Assembly: GCA_964036315.1 (NCBI GenBank)
Contig: OZ038478.1
Location: forward strand, 139,503,860-139,567,859
Direction: 5' to 3'
Length of the DNA stretch: 64,000 bases
Origin: Acanthosepion esculentum
Lineage: Eukaryota; Mollusca; Cephalopoda; Sepiida; Sepiidae
The notes beneath the pieces were generated by a model that saw only the letters and a list, made by a program, of their open reading frames with translations, was not told the origin of the DNA and did not search any database. The position numbers were made by a program, and so were the translations under genes. Positions 1-9,567 of the stretch are shown here, piece after piece; the first letter of the stretch is position 1; every line of letters begins with the position of its first letter.

Positions 1-1452
1 TTTAAAAATTGTTCACATCCCATTGAGTAGTTGACAACTGAAAGTGTCAGCATCTAAAAGTGATTTTAATTCATCACTTCCAAATTGTTGCGATATACAA
101 CAGCATACTCTATGTAAGTTGGAATCCATTTCTAATTTCGGATGCCATTCCAAGCAAGTCTTGTTTCCAACCGAATTATTTCAATTTTCTCACCAATCAT
201 CATCATCATCGCTTCTGGTACTGTCATGCTAAAATTAAAAAGAAGCAATAGTCTCTCTCGTGAAGCTTATTAACTGCCATTTTTTCTCAGCACATGTAGA
301 TAGACATTGAATATAGAATAATAAAACTGATTTTCACTTTTCTATTCAAGCACTATTCCGCCAAATAACAGACATTAAATCTTTCCACAAAGCTAACATA
401 CAAAAGCATGGTGGGATATGCTCTTTAAAACTCAAATCACAAAATATTTTTTCTTGAATAACTTATTTGTGGGCCGGAAAATTTTCAGTTCCTCCTCCTC
501 ACGTACACACATGCAACTATGCGTGTGTTTAAAGAAAAATAGGAATTTAATATGATACTAAAGATATTGTTTAGATGTGCAAGCACTTGTGTTCTAACCA
601 TTGCAATTGTTTCCGTTCTTTTAAACTACAGTGTATCCCCAAACTATCTATACTGCTTCCACAATTTATTGCATTCATTAATCTTTTACTTGAAACTAAC
701 AGTCATTTCCCTGCGGGATGGTGCACCACCTTATTGGATTGGAGCATCTGTTCCTGAGTTTCACAATTAAACGTTTCCAAAACAGTGGGTTAGAAGATGA
801 GATCCCGTTACCTGGGCACTTTGGTCAAAAGATGTTACGACAATAGAATTCTTATAAGGCTACACTAATTATACAAACGTTCAATATCTCTATGGTCTCA
901 AAAGAACATTCCAAGACATATCCACTACGGATGCACACGGTTAGTAATTGAGCTTTGTCTAGACGTCTTGCAGGCAAAGAATACAGAAATTGGGGGAGTG
1001 TTCTGATGTGTTTTAATAAATCTGTACTTGTTTACCTACAAGATTTTTCCAATAAACCATGTAGAGTTATAATTCATTTTTTCTCACATGATTTTTTTTT
1101 TAATTTGTAAAGGTTATTTAGGGACAAACTGTACAATTCTTTTAAGTGTCTGTTCTAAAAATTGTACTTGTGGTTCTCGCACATGTTTCTTCCGATTTTG
1201 AGGGTGGTGGTCAGGTGGCGTGAGGCATCTTCGACCGGATCTCTAAGTTTGCAATCACGCTGTTGAAGAATGGGACTTACATTGGAAATCGGTTCTAGAA
1301 TTTTGATTAATCTTGAACAGGACTCAAAATTGAGACCTCCAAAGTCAAAATTCAAGGCAGCGTCAACAAAAGGGAACGCAGACTAGGGTAAAAAAAGAAC
1401 ATTCATAACCGTAAAAGTAAATAGAAGAAATACAACGTTTCAGATCGACACA
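1..1452. repeat. Left copy of a ~1.5 kb duplicated segment
   Basis: This segment is nearly the same as 39604-40672 and runs in the same direction. The match continues through the start of the next ORF to about 1516. The right copy lacks roughly 460 bases corresponding to about 545-1010 here. No credible ORF was seen. It lies directly upstream of a Ty3-like pol remnant, so it may be the leader or LTR-side region of that element, but I could not define LTR ends. Confidence 0.75.
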
Positions 1453-1737
1453 ATGTCCGATTTGATTATCATCAACAAAGAAACGTTGGAAGGAATCGTT
1501 AAACTAATATTAACATTACCAACAAATTCTCGGGGTTCTACTGGGCAGATATTGAAATTTAAAGGTGAGTTCATAGGAGATGCATCGTTTTATGGGGAAA
1601 CGGTAGAGGCTAAAGGATTCGTGATGGTAAAAACTTATGTTCGGAACAGATTGGTTGCAACTGTTCAGTTTATGGGATTTGCCCCGACACTCTTTGTAAT
1701 GAAGTGGATGGCTCTATTAATAACTATGAAAGGCTAA
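1453..1737 (+). pseudogene. Short ORF upstream of Ty3-like RT, probable protease-RT linker remnant
   Basis: A 94-codon ORF opens with a true ATG and ends just before a decayed reverse transcriptase. Its composition and the ending NRLVATVQFMGFAPTLFVMK loosely resemble the stretch between protease and RT in Ty3/gypsy polyproteins, where a conserved L-x-x-x-W segment closes the protease region. No catalytic DTG/DSG is visible. The first ~65 bases of the ORF recur at 40608-40672, where the frame is lost at once. I treat it as the surviving in-frame part of a larger gag-pol rather than an independent gene. The assignment rests mainly on position. Confidence 0.4.
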
Positions 1738-1740
1738 AGA

Positions 1741-2760
1741 AATAATTGAAAAATCAATTTCCGAAAGTTTCTTTCTGAGGAGTTAGGAAGATACACAAAA
1801 TAACTTATGTCAAGTTCCATTTAAAGAAAAATGTGGTACGAATCTTCAGGCCAAAGCGGAATGTGTCTTTTTCAGATTTGGATACGATAAACAAGGAATT
1901 AGATCGCTTAGAAAATATGGGAGTGATCTCCAAACTGGATTATAGCGATTGATCCTCCTCGACCATGCACGCGAAAAAGAAAATAATAACATCCATGTAT
2001 GTGCTGATTTCCTCACGGGGTGAATGACTGTCTACAAGCTTATATTTACCCTCTACCAAATCCTGAAGAAAATTATCGCAAAGTTAAATGGCAGAAAGTA
2101 TTTTTCAAAGTTGAACTTGTCAGAACGCATATTTTCAAATCCAGGTTGACGAAACTGTTAAAAAGTTTAACAGATTACCTTTCGGAATTAAGGTAGCACC
2201 TTTTTCAGCAAGTAATGGACGTAAAGTTGAGCGATGTAAACTTCGCAAATTTTAATAAAAAGTAAAAAGCGAGAGTAGCATATTCAGCACATAAATGAGG
2301 TATTCAGAAAATAAACGAATACGGCTTTAAATTGAGTGATGAGATAGCCGAGGTTTTCATGACGGAATTAAGTTACATATTTGAACCAAATCAACAATGA
2401 AAACGGTAGAAAACTATGCCCAACAAGTGCGATTAAAAATCTGCCCTCCTCAATAAATATGTCATCTTTAAAAGCAATTGTAGGTTTCTCAAATTATTGC
2501 AATGTTCTTATTCGGAACATTCTTTTTTGCGAGCATCATTAAATAATTTAGCTAAAAAGACGAATTGGACGGCTGAATGCCAAAACGCATATATTTTTTT
2601 ATTATTAATGTCGGACATGTTTCTCTCGCATATTGATCCAAAATTTGAAATAATTGTCGAAAGCGACGTTGGTAACTACAGTATTGGTGACGTAATTTTG
2701 TAAACGATCAAAGATGGTTATGTAAAAACGATAACACATGCGTCAAGAAGAATTATCGGA
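1741..2760 (+). pseudogene. Decayed Ty3/gypsy-like reverse transcriptase and RNase H
   Basis: Broken reading frames carry recognisable pieces in the right order. KELDRLENMGVIS (about 1893-1931) is the segment before the RT domain. YPLPNPEENY (about 2048-2080) and KFNRLPFGIKVAPF (about 2162-2203) match the RT palm region found in Ty3-like elements. An open stretch at 2497-2703 has the layout of the connection/RNase H start (NWTAECQNAY, later VESDVGNYSIGDVIL). Stops and frameshifts separate all of them. The YxDD motif is not readable. Together they show an old retroelement copy that cannot encode a working polymerase. No integrase was seen downstream, because the sequence gives way to a parvovirus-like region. 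Confidence 0.7.
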
Positions 2761-2774
2761 TGAGAATAATAGCG

Positions 2775-2861
2775 AGAGAGAAAAAGATGAGTTGGGAATG
2801 GCAAGAAAGATAAAGCTGAGTTGGGAATAGCAAGAGAGAAAAAGATGAGTTGGGAATAGTT
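2775..2861. repeat. Short tandem repeat, ~30 bp unit, about three copies
   Basis: The phrase TGAGTTGGGAATRGCAAGAG recurs about every 30 bases, with the last copy partial. The repeat separates the retroelement remnant from the virus-like region. Confidence 0.7.
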
Positions 2862-3061
2862 TTGCAGTGAAAAAATGAATCCACGGTATGGGAAAAGGTT
2901 ATCCTGACACATACAGCGAATGGACTACCGCGATAGGGGAACATCATGTTGAATTACAATTTTAAAAATGGAATTCCTGCCATCAAAAAAGCTAAGTCAG
3001 GCAGATAGTTTGCGAAGACTCATACTTAAATTATGTGAACCTTTAGAGATACGGTAATTGT

Positions 3062-3176
3062 GGCGCATAGAGCTGAGAATGAAAATATATATGAAATATA
3101 TCTGTCTTCGTAAAGTAACATTTAATTTCAATAGTGCCGAAGACAGATATAGATAAGGCTAACGTATCATTGCGCC
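3062..3176. other. Interrupted palindrome upstream of the capsid-like ORF
   Basis: ATATCTGTCTTCG at 3098-3110 is the exact reverse complement of 3138-3150, with a 27-base loop. Further out, GGCGCA (3062-3067) pairs with TGCGCC (3171-3176). It sits ~140 bases before the capsid-like ATG. It could be a decayed viral terminal or leader hairpin, or chance in AT-rich DNA. Confidence 0.45.
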
Positions 3177-3313
3177 GTGGCATTGAATGAGAAGAAATAG
3201 TGCATATACTTATTTAAAAATCTGTCTGTGATGAATAAAAGATGTTTCTAAAAATATATTGAAGAATTCCAAATCAAGGGGAGATAATTTAAAAAAACCG
3301 GAACCAGATACAG

Positions 3314-4446
3314 ATGGCCCCACCAAAACAGTTAGAAAAGAGAGCGAAGAAACGAAAGTTGATAGAATTCACCGTGCCAGGCTATCAATTTCTGGGTCCC
3401 GGAACAGATCTAAAGCGACTAAAATACTCGCCAGCATTAAATAAATTAGATCAAGCGGCAAAAGAACACGATTTATTGTACGAAGCACCGAGGGTAAGCA
3501 CTAGGGAAGCGGATAAGAAATTTCTCGAAGACATTAAAGGAACAGGTTTTGTGGGAGGAGTGGCCAGAGCGGCGAATAGAGATAAAAGGGCGCTTGGACT
3601 GGACGACTACTTCAGAGGCGATCGACGAAACAACGAACACGATATTACTGATAGCGCTTATCGGTATAGTGCTGTGGCGAATATGGACACGGGTGATGCG
3701 GGCCAGAATAATTCGTCGGGCGGAGGAGACGGAAATGGATGGACAGCAACCGTAATCGGTCAGATGCTACCGGGTCCGAGTAGTAACTTCGTACAGCAGC
3801 ACACATTCAACAGAACTTTCAAAAACATGATAAAAACTACTGACATGAACAGCGTGAAATGTACATACACGAAATACGAAAACTAGGCTGCATCGAAAGA
3901 ATTCGAAAGCTTGAAAATGATAAACGAATACGCGTGGGCACAACTAGAATCAGCTGATTACATTGTACCGTACTTCTTAACAACGTGGGTAACGCCGCCG
4001 AAATGGGAAGCGACTATACGAAATGCAACTTCATACAGAGTGACCAGACAGGGATTCAAAATAGATATCATCATAGCAGGAGAATGGAGACAAAAAATAA
4101 CGAGGAAGTGTTCGTACCGAACCCGCTAGCGTATTTCGAATTGTACGTGGACAAGAAGAATTACATCGGGTACGGCAATCTACAGGGGATTACCAACGTC
4201 CCGAATAAAACATTTAGTGAAATCCAACCGATGAGGGGTACTGACGCGGAACTACCGAAATACAAATACTCGTACGGTTGCCCGATTAGCCTCCTAAACA
4301 CAATGGAGAATAGCAGCAAACAAATTAACGCAAACAACACCGAGATACCGATGATAGACTTACACGATTGGCGAGAAATGGATAACGCAGTAAAATCAAG
4401 ACAAAGGGATACTTTCACAGACATTTGGAAAAACCGAGTTTATTAA
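3314..4446 (+). pseudogene. Endogenous parvovirus-like capsid (VP1-type) with phospholipase A2 domain
   Basis: The ATG at 3314 opens a 190-codon ORF. A basic cluster (residues 9-15, nuclear-signal-like) is followed by a parvoviral VP1-unique PLA2 domain: calcium loop FLGPG (residues 26-30), D46, catalytic HD at 52-53 with Y56, and AD at 66-67. In parvoviruses this domain breaches the endosomal membrane during entry. The frame ends at an in-frame TAG (3884-3886), reopens in the same frame to 4129, and shifts at about 4100 into a segment open to 4446. The later part is polar, Asn-rich and capsid-like. The PLA2 lies very close to the N terminus, as in many densoviruses. At least one nonsense change and one frameshift mark it as an endogenous relic. 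Family level is fairly sure; genus is not. Confidence 0.8.
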
Positions 4447-5010
4447 CAAACGTATAGACGCAAGACGACTATTCGATCATGCGGTCAATGGTTTGCAAAC
4501 CAGAACTAATGATGTCGCAGATCTCGAACGGATACCGGACAGCCTGCGACGGTGGATGTCGCTACGGGTCCGAAATTCGGGACAGTGGCGAGGGACGCAG
4601 AAGACGATTTCAAAACGAACGCAGCACGAAAAAGAAAAAGAAATTACAAAATGGAAGACATTGCAATGAACGAAATCAGCGATGTTAACTCTGATTATCA
4701 CGAAGTTGTAAAAAATAACAACCTCCCATCAGGAACATCGCGTGATGACACATACCAATTCGTAACTGGATCATTCGTATGTATTGTATACGTCAGAGGA
4801 CGCACCAGATATGGTATTAATACATGTCCCGCCCATCTTGAGGCCCAACAGCCAATAAGGAACGTTATATTTTACATTTGAATTAACGTACATACTGGAA
4901 TTCGAATGCTTTTACGAACGTTTGCAGCACCTTCAAAAAGTGCCGTTAACAAACAAAGAATGCACAATAGCGGCGGTGGGGAAGGACATAAATTACGATG
5001 CAGACCTTAT
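4447..5010 (+). pseudogene. Remnant of capsid C-terminal region
   Basis: Several short open stretches (4479-4688, 4552-4881, 4922-5149) continue the capsid-like composition after the break at 4444-4446, but no single frame spans them. The hydrophobic-acidic alternation near 4868-4920 resembles the last beta strands of parvovirus capsid proteins. The assignment follows from continuity with the PLA2-bearing ORF. I cannot place the original stop codon exactly. Confidence 0.5.
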
Positions 5011-5144
5011 ACTGCCCCCTAACCGAAACTGTCACGGGAGGGTACCAAAGAGATTGGTCCACGGGAGAACCAATAAGATATTTGCTGACACATCAACTCG
5101 AACAGCCGTGAGCGTAAAAAGTGGCATCTTCATTACAAATAGGG

Positions 5145-5153
5145 TATAAATAG
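5145..5153 (+). promoter_or_regulatory. TATA box upstream of NS-like region
   Basis: TATAAATAG in the context GGGTATAAATAGAGGG is a close match to a metazoan TATA box. It lies ~70 bases before the open stretch that leads to the helicase Walker A motif. It may be the relic of the viral promoter that drove NS. Whether it is active is unknown. Confidence 0.5.
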
Positions 5154-5219
5154 AGGGTAACGGTCGTTATTCAAATCGGTTGCGGTCGACGGCGGGAAGA
5201 CGACAAGACGATACTTTAG

Positions 5220-5874
5220 CGACAGCAGATTACGAAAAAATACCGTAGAGCAAGAGCAGAATACAACGAAGAGAGGGACATCTTCAACAAATGGATCTTC
5301 GAAGATGAATGTATCGGGGACAAGAAGTTGGTATGTTGGGCCAAAACAGAATTCTCCCAGCAGCAGCAAAACCACTACTGGTCGATTCTGAAAAGCCTGG
5401 CTATATTCGAAGACTGGTGTAACTTTCACCGAATCGACGTATATCGCAAAATCACTCCTAAGATAAATAGCCTACACTTCACCGGAGTCAGCAGCAGCAG
5501 CGGAAAAAGCTACATCCTCCGCTCGATAAAAAAACGGGTTAATAAATTGTGGTTGAATACGGTGCCAGGATAAGGGACAATTTCACGTTCGGCAGTTGCG
5601 TTGTCAAGACTCTAATTTACTCTAACGAAATGTGGTTTAGCCAAACAACATAGAAGAAGCCAAATGTATATTAGAGGGAACAGAGACCTACGTCAACGTC
5701 AAGCACCAGAACGAGAGAATACTACGTGGAACGCCCTGCATCAGCACTTCGAACGAGGAGCCGTGGCGACACGTCCTCGGTGACAAACAGACCTTTACTC
5801 AACCGTATGCATTACTACGAAACAAGACGCCCCATGCAGACACTGAAAGAATCGGGTAAAATAGACTAAACCGG
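5220..5874 (+). pseudogene. Endogenous parvovirus-like NS (superfamily 3 helicase) remnant
   Basis: The frame is open from 5220 to 5575 after an in-frame TAG at 5217-5219. It holds a Walker A motif GVSSSSGKS at 5484-5510, preceded by about 90 residues typical of the SF3 helicase entry. In another frame, 5698-5775 carries GTPCISTSNEEPW, which fits the sensor/motif C segment of parvovirus NS1. NS1 nicks and unwinds viral DNA during rolling-hairpin replication. The N-terminal HUH nuclease was not found; the frame closes upstream and only a TATA box and capsid remnant lie there. At least two frame changes break the gene. No ATG in frame was seen for the open stretch. The order capsid then NS on one strand is unusual. 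Confidence 0.75.
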
Positions 5875-6551
5875 TTAATGTGGCTGACCATCTGGAAGAA
5901 ACACATCAACGCCTACATTAACAACTAACATAGCACCATAGATAGTAAAAAGGACCAGCTGGAACCAACACCAGCAAAACTTTGTCTGTTCAAAGACAGC
6001 GAACTGCACTAGCCAGAAAAAAAGGAACACTTTGACATTTAAAAAAAAACTTAGCAGACGAATTAAACGAAGCAGAATTAGCAGAATATACACCTCCGGA
6101 CTCGCCCGGATGCAGACTAGATGCTAGTTACCCTAACCAGGTCTGCAAAACTGTAAGATAGAAGACTGTTATTGATTGTGGCCAGATGATTATCAAATCA
6201 AGAGACTTGAAGAATTTCGTGGATCGTCACCACCAATGCCGCCGAATACAGAATTAGACAATAACAACACCATCAGCACAAAACTACATGAAAGTAGACA
6301 TCCTTCACCCGATTCACCATGTGGCAGCGAATCGCCTATCATCATAGAGGAGACACCACCCAACACTATAACACTCAGCGCTCCGTCGGTACAGCAAAAA
6401 GAAAATTATTTGCAATGAACTGATCTCATCAATAGGTAGAGAATACACAGGAAAAATAAATAAGAACTCTCTCATGTACTGCGACGAGAACTTAGAATGT
6501 TTACTCTTAGAATGGAACGTAGATATCATTAGAAACTTCTCGCCGCATTGA
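5875..6551 (+). pseudogene. NS C-terminal tail remnant, first copy
   Basis: Beyond the helicase, two open blocks remain. 6176-6418 is proline/serine-rich and acidic and has no ATG start. About 6417-6551 is a short block ending in a stop after a Leu/Trp-rich stretch. Both blocks recur with few differences at 8390-8765. I infer an NS C-terminal tail because the stretch is continuous with the helicase, but no domain can be named. Stops at 5860-6170 separate it from the helicase. Confidence 0.45.
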
Positions 6552-6756
6552 TAGTTTAATTTCACTTACAAAAAAAAATTTTAAATTCGGTAGTTGCCTC
6601 CCTTGAATGATGTGCAAGGGCGCTCAAATTTATTTCACTCCAAAGGCACTGATCGAAGGCTTCTCTTTCTCTTTTACTCTTTCTTCATCTCTTGTATTCT
6701 ATTGCAACAAATCTTATATATTGCAGAAAACGTCACGGACTTTGTTGATTTTCCAA

Positions 6757-6770
6757 TAGTATATATATAT

Positions 6771-6820
<50 letters not shown>
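6757..6820. repeat. (TA)n microsatellite
   Basis: Near-pure TA dinucleotides followed by GCATGTGCATAAGCTTAATA. The same junction follows the TA/TG tracts at 8975-9016 and 38497-38570 (partly changed in the last), so the tract belongs to the virus-derived repeat. Confidence 0.95.
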
Positions 6821-6823
<3 letters not shown>

Positions 6824-6857
6824 TGTGCATAAGCTTAATATAGTTCGCTTTCAGACC

Positions 6858-7110
6858 CTGTGAATCAGTGACTTTGAGAGAAAAGAATTTCGCTCATAGT
6901 GAAACTTGATGACGTCATCACCTTTGAATCAGTGACTTCGAGAGAAAATAATTTCGAACATAGTGACTTCAGGGTGACGTCATCACCTTCAAAACTGTGA
7001 CTTGCGTCTTTATAGATTTTCACGGTGCTGACGTCATCGTGACGTCATTATTTCGTCATCACCCACGAATATGCGACTTCGACAACAAATGTTTCCATGA
7101 TCACGTGACC
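6858..7110 (+). promoter_or_regulatory. Cluster of CRE-like TGACGTCA palindromes, copy 1
   Basis: Four exact TGACGTCA octamers (6910-6917, 6975-6982, 7029-7036, 7040-7047) lie among repeated GTGACTTCGAGAG and ATTTCGAAYATAGTGACTT modules. TGACGTCA is the consensus site for CREB/ATF factors. The array could be a viral enhancer or an origin-type repeat. Regulatory activity is inferred only from the motif. Confidence 0.55.
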
Positions 7111-7130
7111 CAACAGCTGTGAAATTTACT

Positions 7131-7210
7131 CGGAATAAAAGAACAGGAACTGTCTTCAGTTTATTCTCATTCTTCATTATTATCACTGATCTCAACATCG
7201 CCTTGTTGTA
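7131..7210. repeat. ~80 bp dispersed repeat (partner 44744-44822)
   Basis: Begins AATAAAAGAACAGGAACTGT and ends near GCCTTGTTGTA. Its partner at 44744-44822 differs at only a few positions. It resembles the poly(A)-signal end of an LTR but the other LTR boundary is not visible. It interrupts the first virus-derived repeat copy. Confidence 0.7.
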
Positions 7211-7854
7211 ACATTTTCGCTTTGCTATCTACCTCTAATACTCGCAATATCCTTGCTAACGTCTTTCGGGTCATTCAAAACACCCAAGTGGATATGTGAG
7301 TCATCTTTCTTATTACAGTTTCTGTTCTCAGACAAGGTGTTATGATTTCATTATTCATTCTCTATCAATTTCCCCCGTTGCTATATGTGACAGATTATAT
7401 TGACAAGACAAATTAAGAACGTTCCCAATAACATCAGAATTGGCAGAGCAACTAAATTTCTTATATATGAAACATTGTAACTTGTTGCGAAATTGAGTCG
7501 ACAGTCTTTTACAACATGGGTCTTGAACAATTCCAACGTACCTTGAAAACGGATTTTATCACAATATGAAAGATTGTCCACTGATTCCATCCAAAGGTGT
7601 AAATATTTAGTCTTGTAATAAGAAGAATAAGTGTTAATTTATCCAAAAAGTTCTGGTTAACGCCCTCTCTATGTTCTGTCCTACATGTAAATGGGCCTTT
7701 TTCGTTTTAAACAAAATAGACGAAGGACAGACCATATTATTTAAACCAGACTGAAGGAATGTTATATTTTCATGCGTTGATTTTATTTTGCTTTTAATCA
7801 ATAGTAAGGAATTCAATCTGCTAATTAAATTAAATTTTGTACCGAGTCACAGTT
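7211..7854. other. AT-rich spacer without recognisable gene
   Basis: Short ORFs on the minus strand (7381-7590, 7634-7816) show no motif. 7286-7355 belongs to the repeat shared with 9485-9558. Nothing else was recognised. Confidence 0.6.
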
Positions 7855-8061
7855 CGAGTCAGTCCTTTTTGGACGACTCGGCTAGACGGTTGAACTCTCT
7901 GCCCGTGGGCAGAGAGGAACGTGGACGAGGCTCCGCCGAAGGACAGAGCCTCGTTCGGCGAGGTTGACCAAGCCGATCCCCTCTATACGTGTTCTACGGG
8001 CATTTTTTGGCCGAGTCTACGGGCTCGGCGAGCCGACAATAAAACGGCCTTGTGCCACATT
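7855..8061 (+). other. GC-rich hairpin cluster with a LINE-like 3' word
   Basis: Four stem-loops lie within 180 bases: 7855-7880 (one bulge), 7895-7916 (perfect CTCTCTGCCC-GT-GGGCAGAGAG), 7927-7952 (GAGGCTC/GAGCCTC) and 8010-8029 (GCCGAG/CTCGGC). At 8046-8061, GGCCTTGTGCCACATT is identical to a word near the 3' end of the LINEs in this window. It may be a SINE or small structured RNA gene that borrowed the LINE tail. I found no convincing tRNA fold. Confidence 0.45.
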
Positions 8062-8389
8062 CGAGACACGTGGGCGTGTTGTTGAACATCGTCAAGCAGC
8101 AGAACGAGAGAATACTACGTCGAACGCCTACATTAAAACTAACATAGCAGCATAGATAGTAAAAAGGACCAGCTGGAACCAAGACCAGCAAAACTTTGTC
8201 TGTTCAAAGAGCGAACTACACTAGCCAGAAAAAAAGGAACACTTTGACATTTAAAAAAACAAACTTAGCAGACGAATTAAACGAAGCAGAATTAGCAGAA
8301 TATACACCTCCGGACTCGCCCGGATGCAGACTAGATGCTAGTTACCCTAACCAGGTCTGCAAAACTGTAAGATAGAAGACTGTTATTGA

Positions 8390-8765
8390 TTGTGGCCAGA
8401 CGATTATCAAATCAAGAGACTTGAAGAATTTCGTGGATCGTCACCACCAATGCCGCCGAATACAGAATTAGACAATAACAACACCATCAGCACAAAACTA
8501 CATGAAAGTAGACATCCTTCACCCGATTCACCATGTGGCAGCGAATCGCCTATCATCATAGAGGAGACACCACCCAACACTATAACACCCAGCGCTCCGT
8601 CGGTACAGCAAAAAGAAAATTATTTGCAATGAACTGATCTTATCAATAGGTAGAGAATACACAGGAAAAATAAATAAGAACTCTCTCATGTACTGCGACG
8701 AGAACTTTGAATGTTTACTCTTAGAATGGAACGTAGATATCATTAGAAACTTCTCGCCGCATTGA
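8390..8765 (+). pseudogene. NS C-terminal tail remnant, second copy
   Basis: Same two open blocks as in copy 1 (8390-8632 and about 8631-8765). The first block differs by one residue (Leu to Pro near its end) and the second by two. There is no ATG start and no upstream helicase in this copy. It is a passive duplicate unless captured by a host promoter. No function is assigned. Confidence 0.45.
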
Positions 8766-8974
8766 TAGTTTAATTTCACTTACAAAAAACATTTTAAATT
8801 CGGTAGTTGCCTCCCTTGAATGATGCGCAAGGGCGCTCAAATTTATTTCACTCCAAAGGCACTGATCGAAGGCTTCTCTTTCTCTTTTACTCTTTCTTCA
8901 TCTCTTGTATTCTATTGCAACAAATCTTATATATTGCAGAAAACGTCACGGACTTTGTTGATTTTCCAATAGTA

Positions 8975-8983
8975 TATATATAT

Positions 8984-9016
<33 letters not shown>
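8975..9016. repeat. (TA)n microsatellite
   Basis: Shorter version of the tract at 6757-6820, with the same flanks. Confidence 0.95.
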
Positions 9017-9018
<2 letters not shown>

Positions 9019-9059
9019 TGTGCATAAGCTTAATATAGTTCGCTTTCAGACCCTGTGAA

Positions 9060-9255
9060 TGAGTGACTTCGAGAGAAAATAATTTCGAATATAGTGACTT
9101 TACAGTGACGTCATCAACTACGAATCTGTGACTTCGGTCTTTATAGATTTTCGAAGTGTTAACGTCACCCTGACGTCATTATTACATCACTACCATCGAA
9201 ACTGCGACTTCGACAACAAACTTTTTCCATGATCACGTGACCCAACAGGTGTGAA
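9060..9255 (+). promoter_or_regulatory. CRE-like TGACGTCA cluster, copy 2
   Basis: Two exact TGACGTCA sites (9106-9113, 9171-9178) lie among the same GTGACTTCG and TTCGAATATAGTGACTT modules. Two sites present in copy 1 are mutated (for example TTAACGTCACC). Confidence 0.5.
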
Positions 9256-9378
9256 ATTTACTTCTCTTCAAAGGCAAAGATATATCAGCAAGAGGTACTT
9301 ATGGCATCAGCTAACATGCCTAGACACTGGTATTCTATTCTATTCTAAAACTGTACTTGTATCAGCGAAGTAAGAGAG

Positions 9379-9425
9379 ACAGGCCCCTTACACAGGGGCC
9401 TGTAACGTTAAGGGCCCCTGTGTAA
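9379..9425. other. Nested GC palindromes, virus-terminus-like
   Basis: ACAGGCCCCT (9379-9388) pairs with AGGGGCCTGT (9394-9403). The overlapping arm TTACACAGGGGCC (9388-9400) pairs with GGCCCCTGTGTAA (9413-9425), around the centre TAACGTTA. The two folds share bases and so are alternatives. Nested, mutually exclusive hairpins recall parvovirus terminal repeats. The same motif recurs twice near 39.0-39.2 kb. Confidence 0.65.
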
Positions 9426-9451
9426 CGACAGAATGAAAATAAGTACGTTCT

Positions 9452-9490
9452 TTTACTGATAGCGCTTATCGGCATAGTGCTATGCCCAAT
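9452..9490 (+). pseudogene. Small capsid-gene fragment
   Basis: ACTGATAGCGCTTATCGG and the following bases match the capsid ORF near 3645-3690 with several differences. It lies 27 bases after the palindrome, the same junction as at 39069. It then runs into the segment shared with 7286-7355. Non-coding relic. Confidence 0.65.
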
Positions 9491-9567
9491 ATGGATATGT
9501 TAGTCATCTTTCTTATTACAGTTTTTGTTCTCAGACAAGGTGTTATGATTTCATTATACGCTGTAGA

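Larger units (their letters stand above)
5698..7115 (+). repeat. Virus-derived direct repeat, copy 1
   Basis: Matches 8089-9260 in the same orientation. It includes the end of the helicase, the NS tail, a (TA)n tract and the TGACGTCA-rich block. Copy 2 lacks about 170 bases corresponding to 5735-5908. After a non-matching interval, 7286-7355 again matches 9485-9558. Confidence 0.85.
8089..9260 (+). repeat. Virus-derived direct repeat, copy 2
   Basis: Starts inside NS sequence (CGTCAAGCAGCAGAACGAGA, compare 5698) and jumps after ~40 bases to the segment equivalent to 5909. It then follows copy 1 closely through the NS tail, TA tract and TGACGTCA block. High similarity implies a recent duplication. 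Confidence 0.85.

Noticed and set aside
2718..2947. Overlapping Phe/Ser/Leu-rich minus-strand ORFs
   Set aside because: Both read through the 30-bp tandem repeat and have repeat-driven composition.
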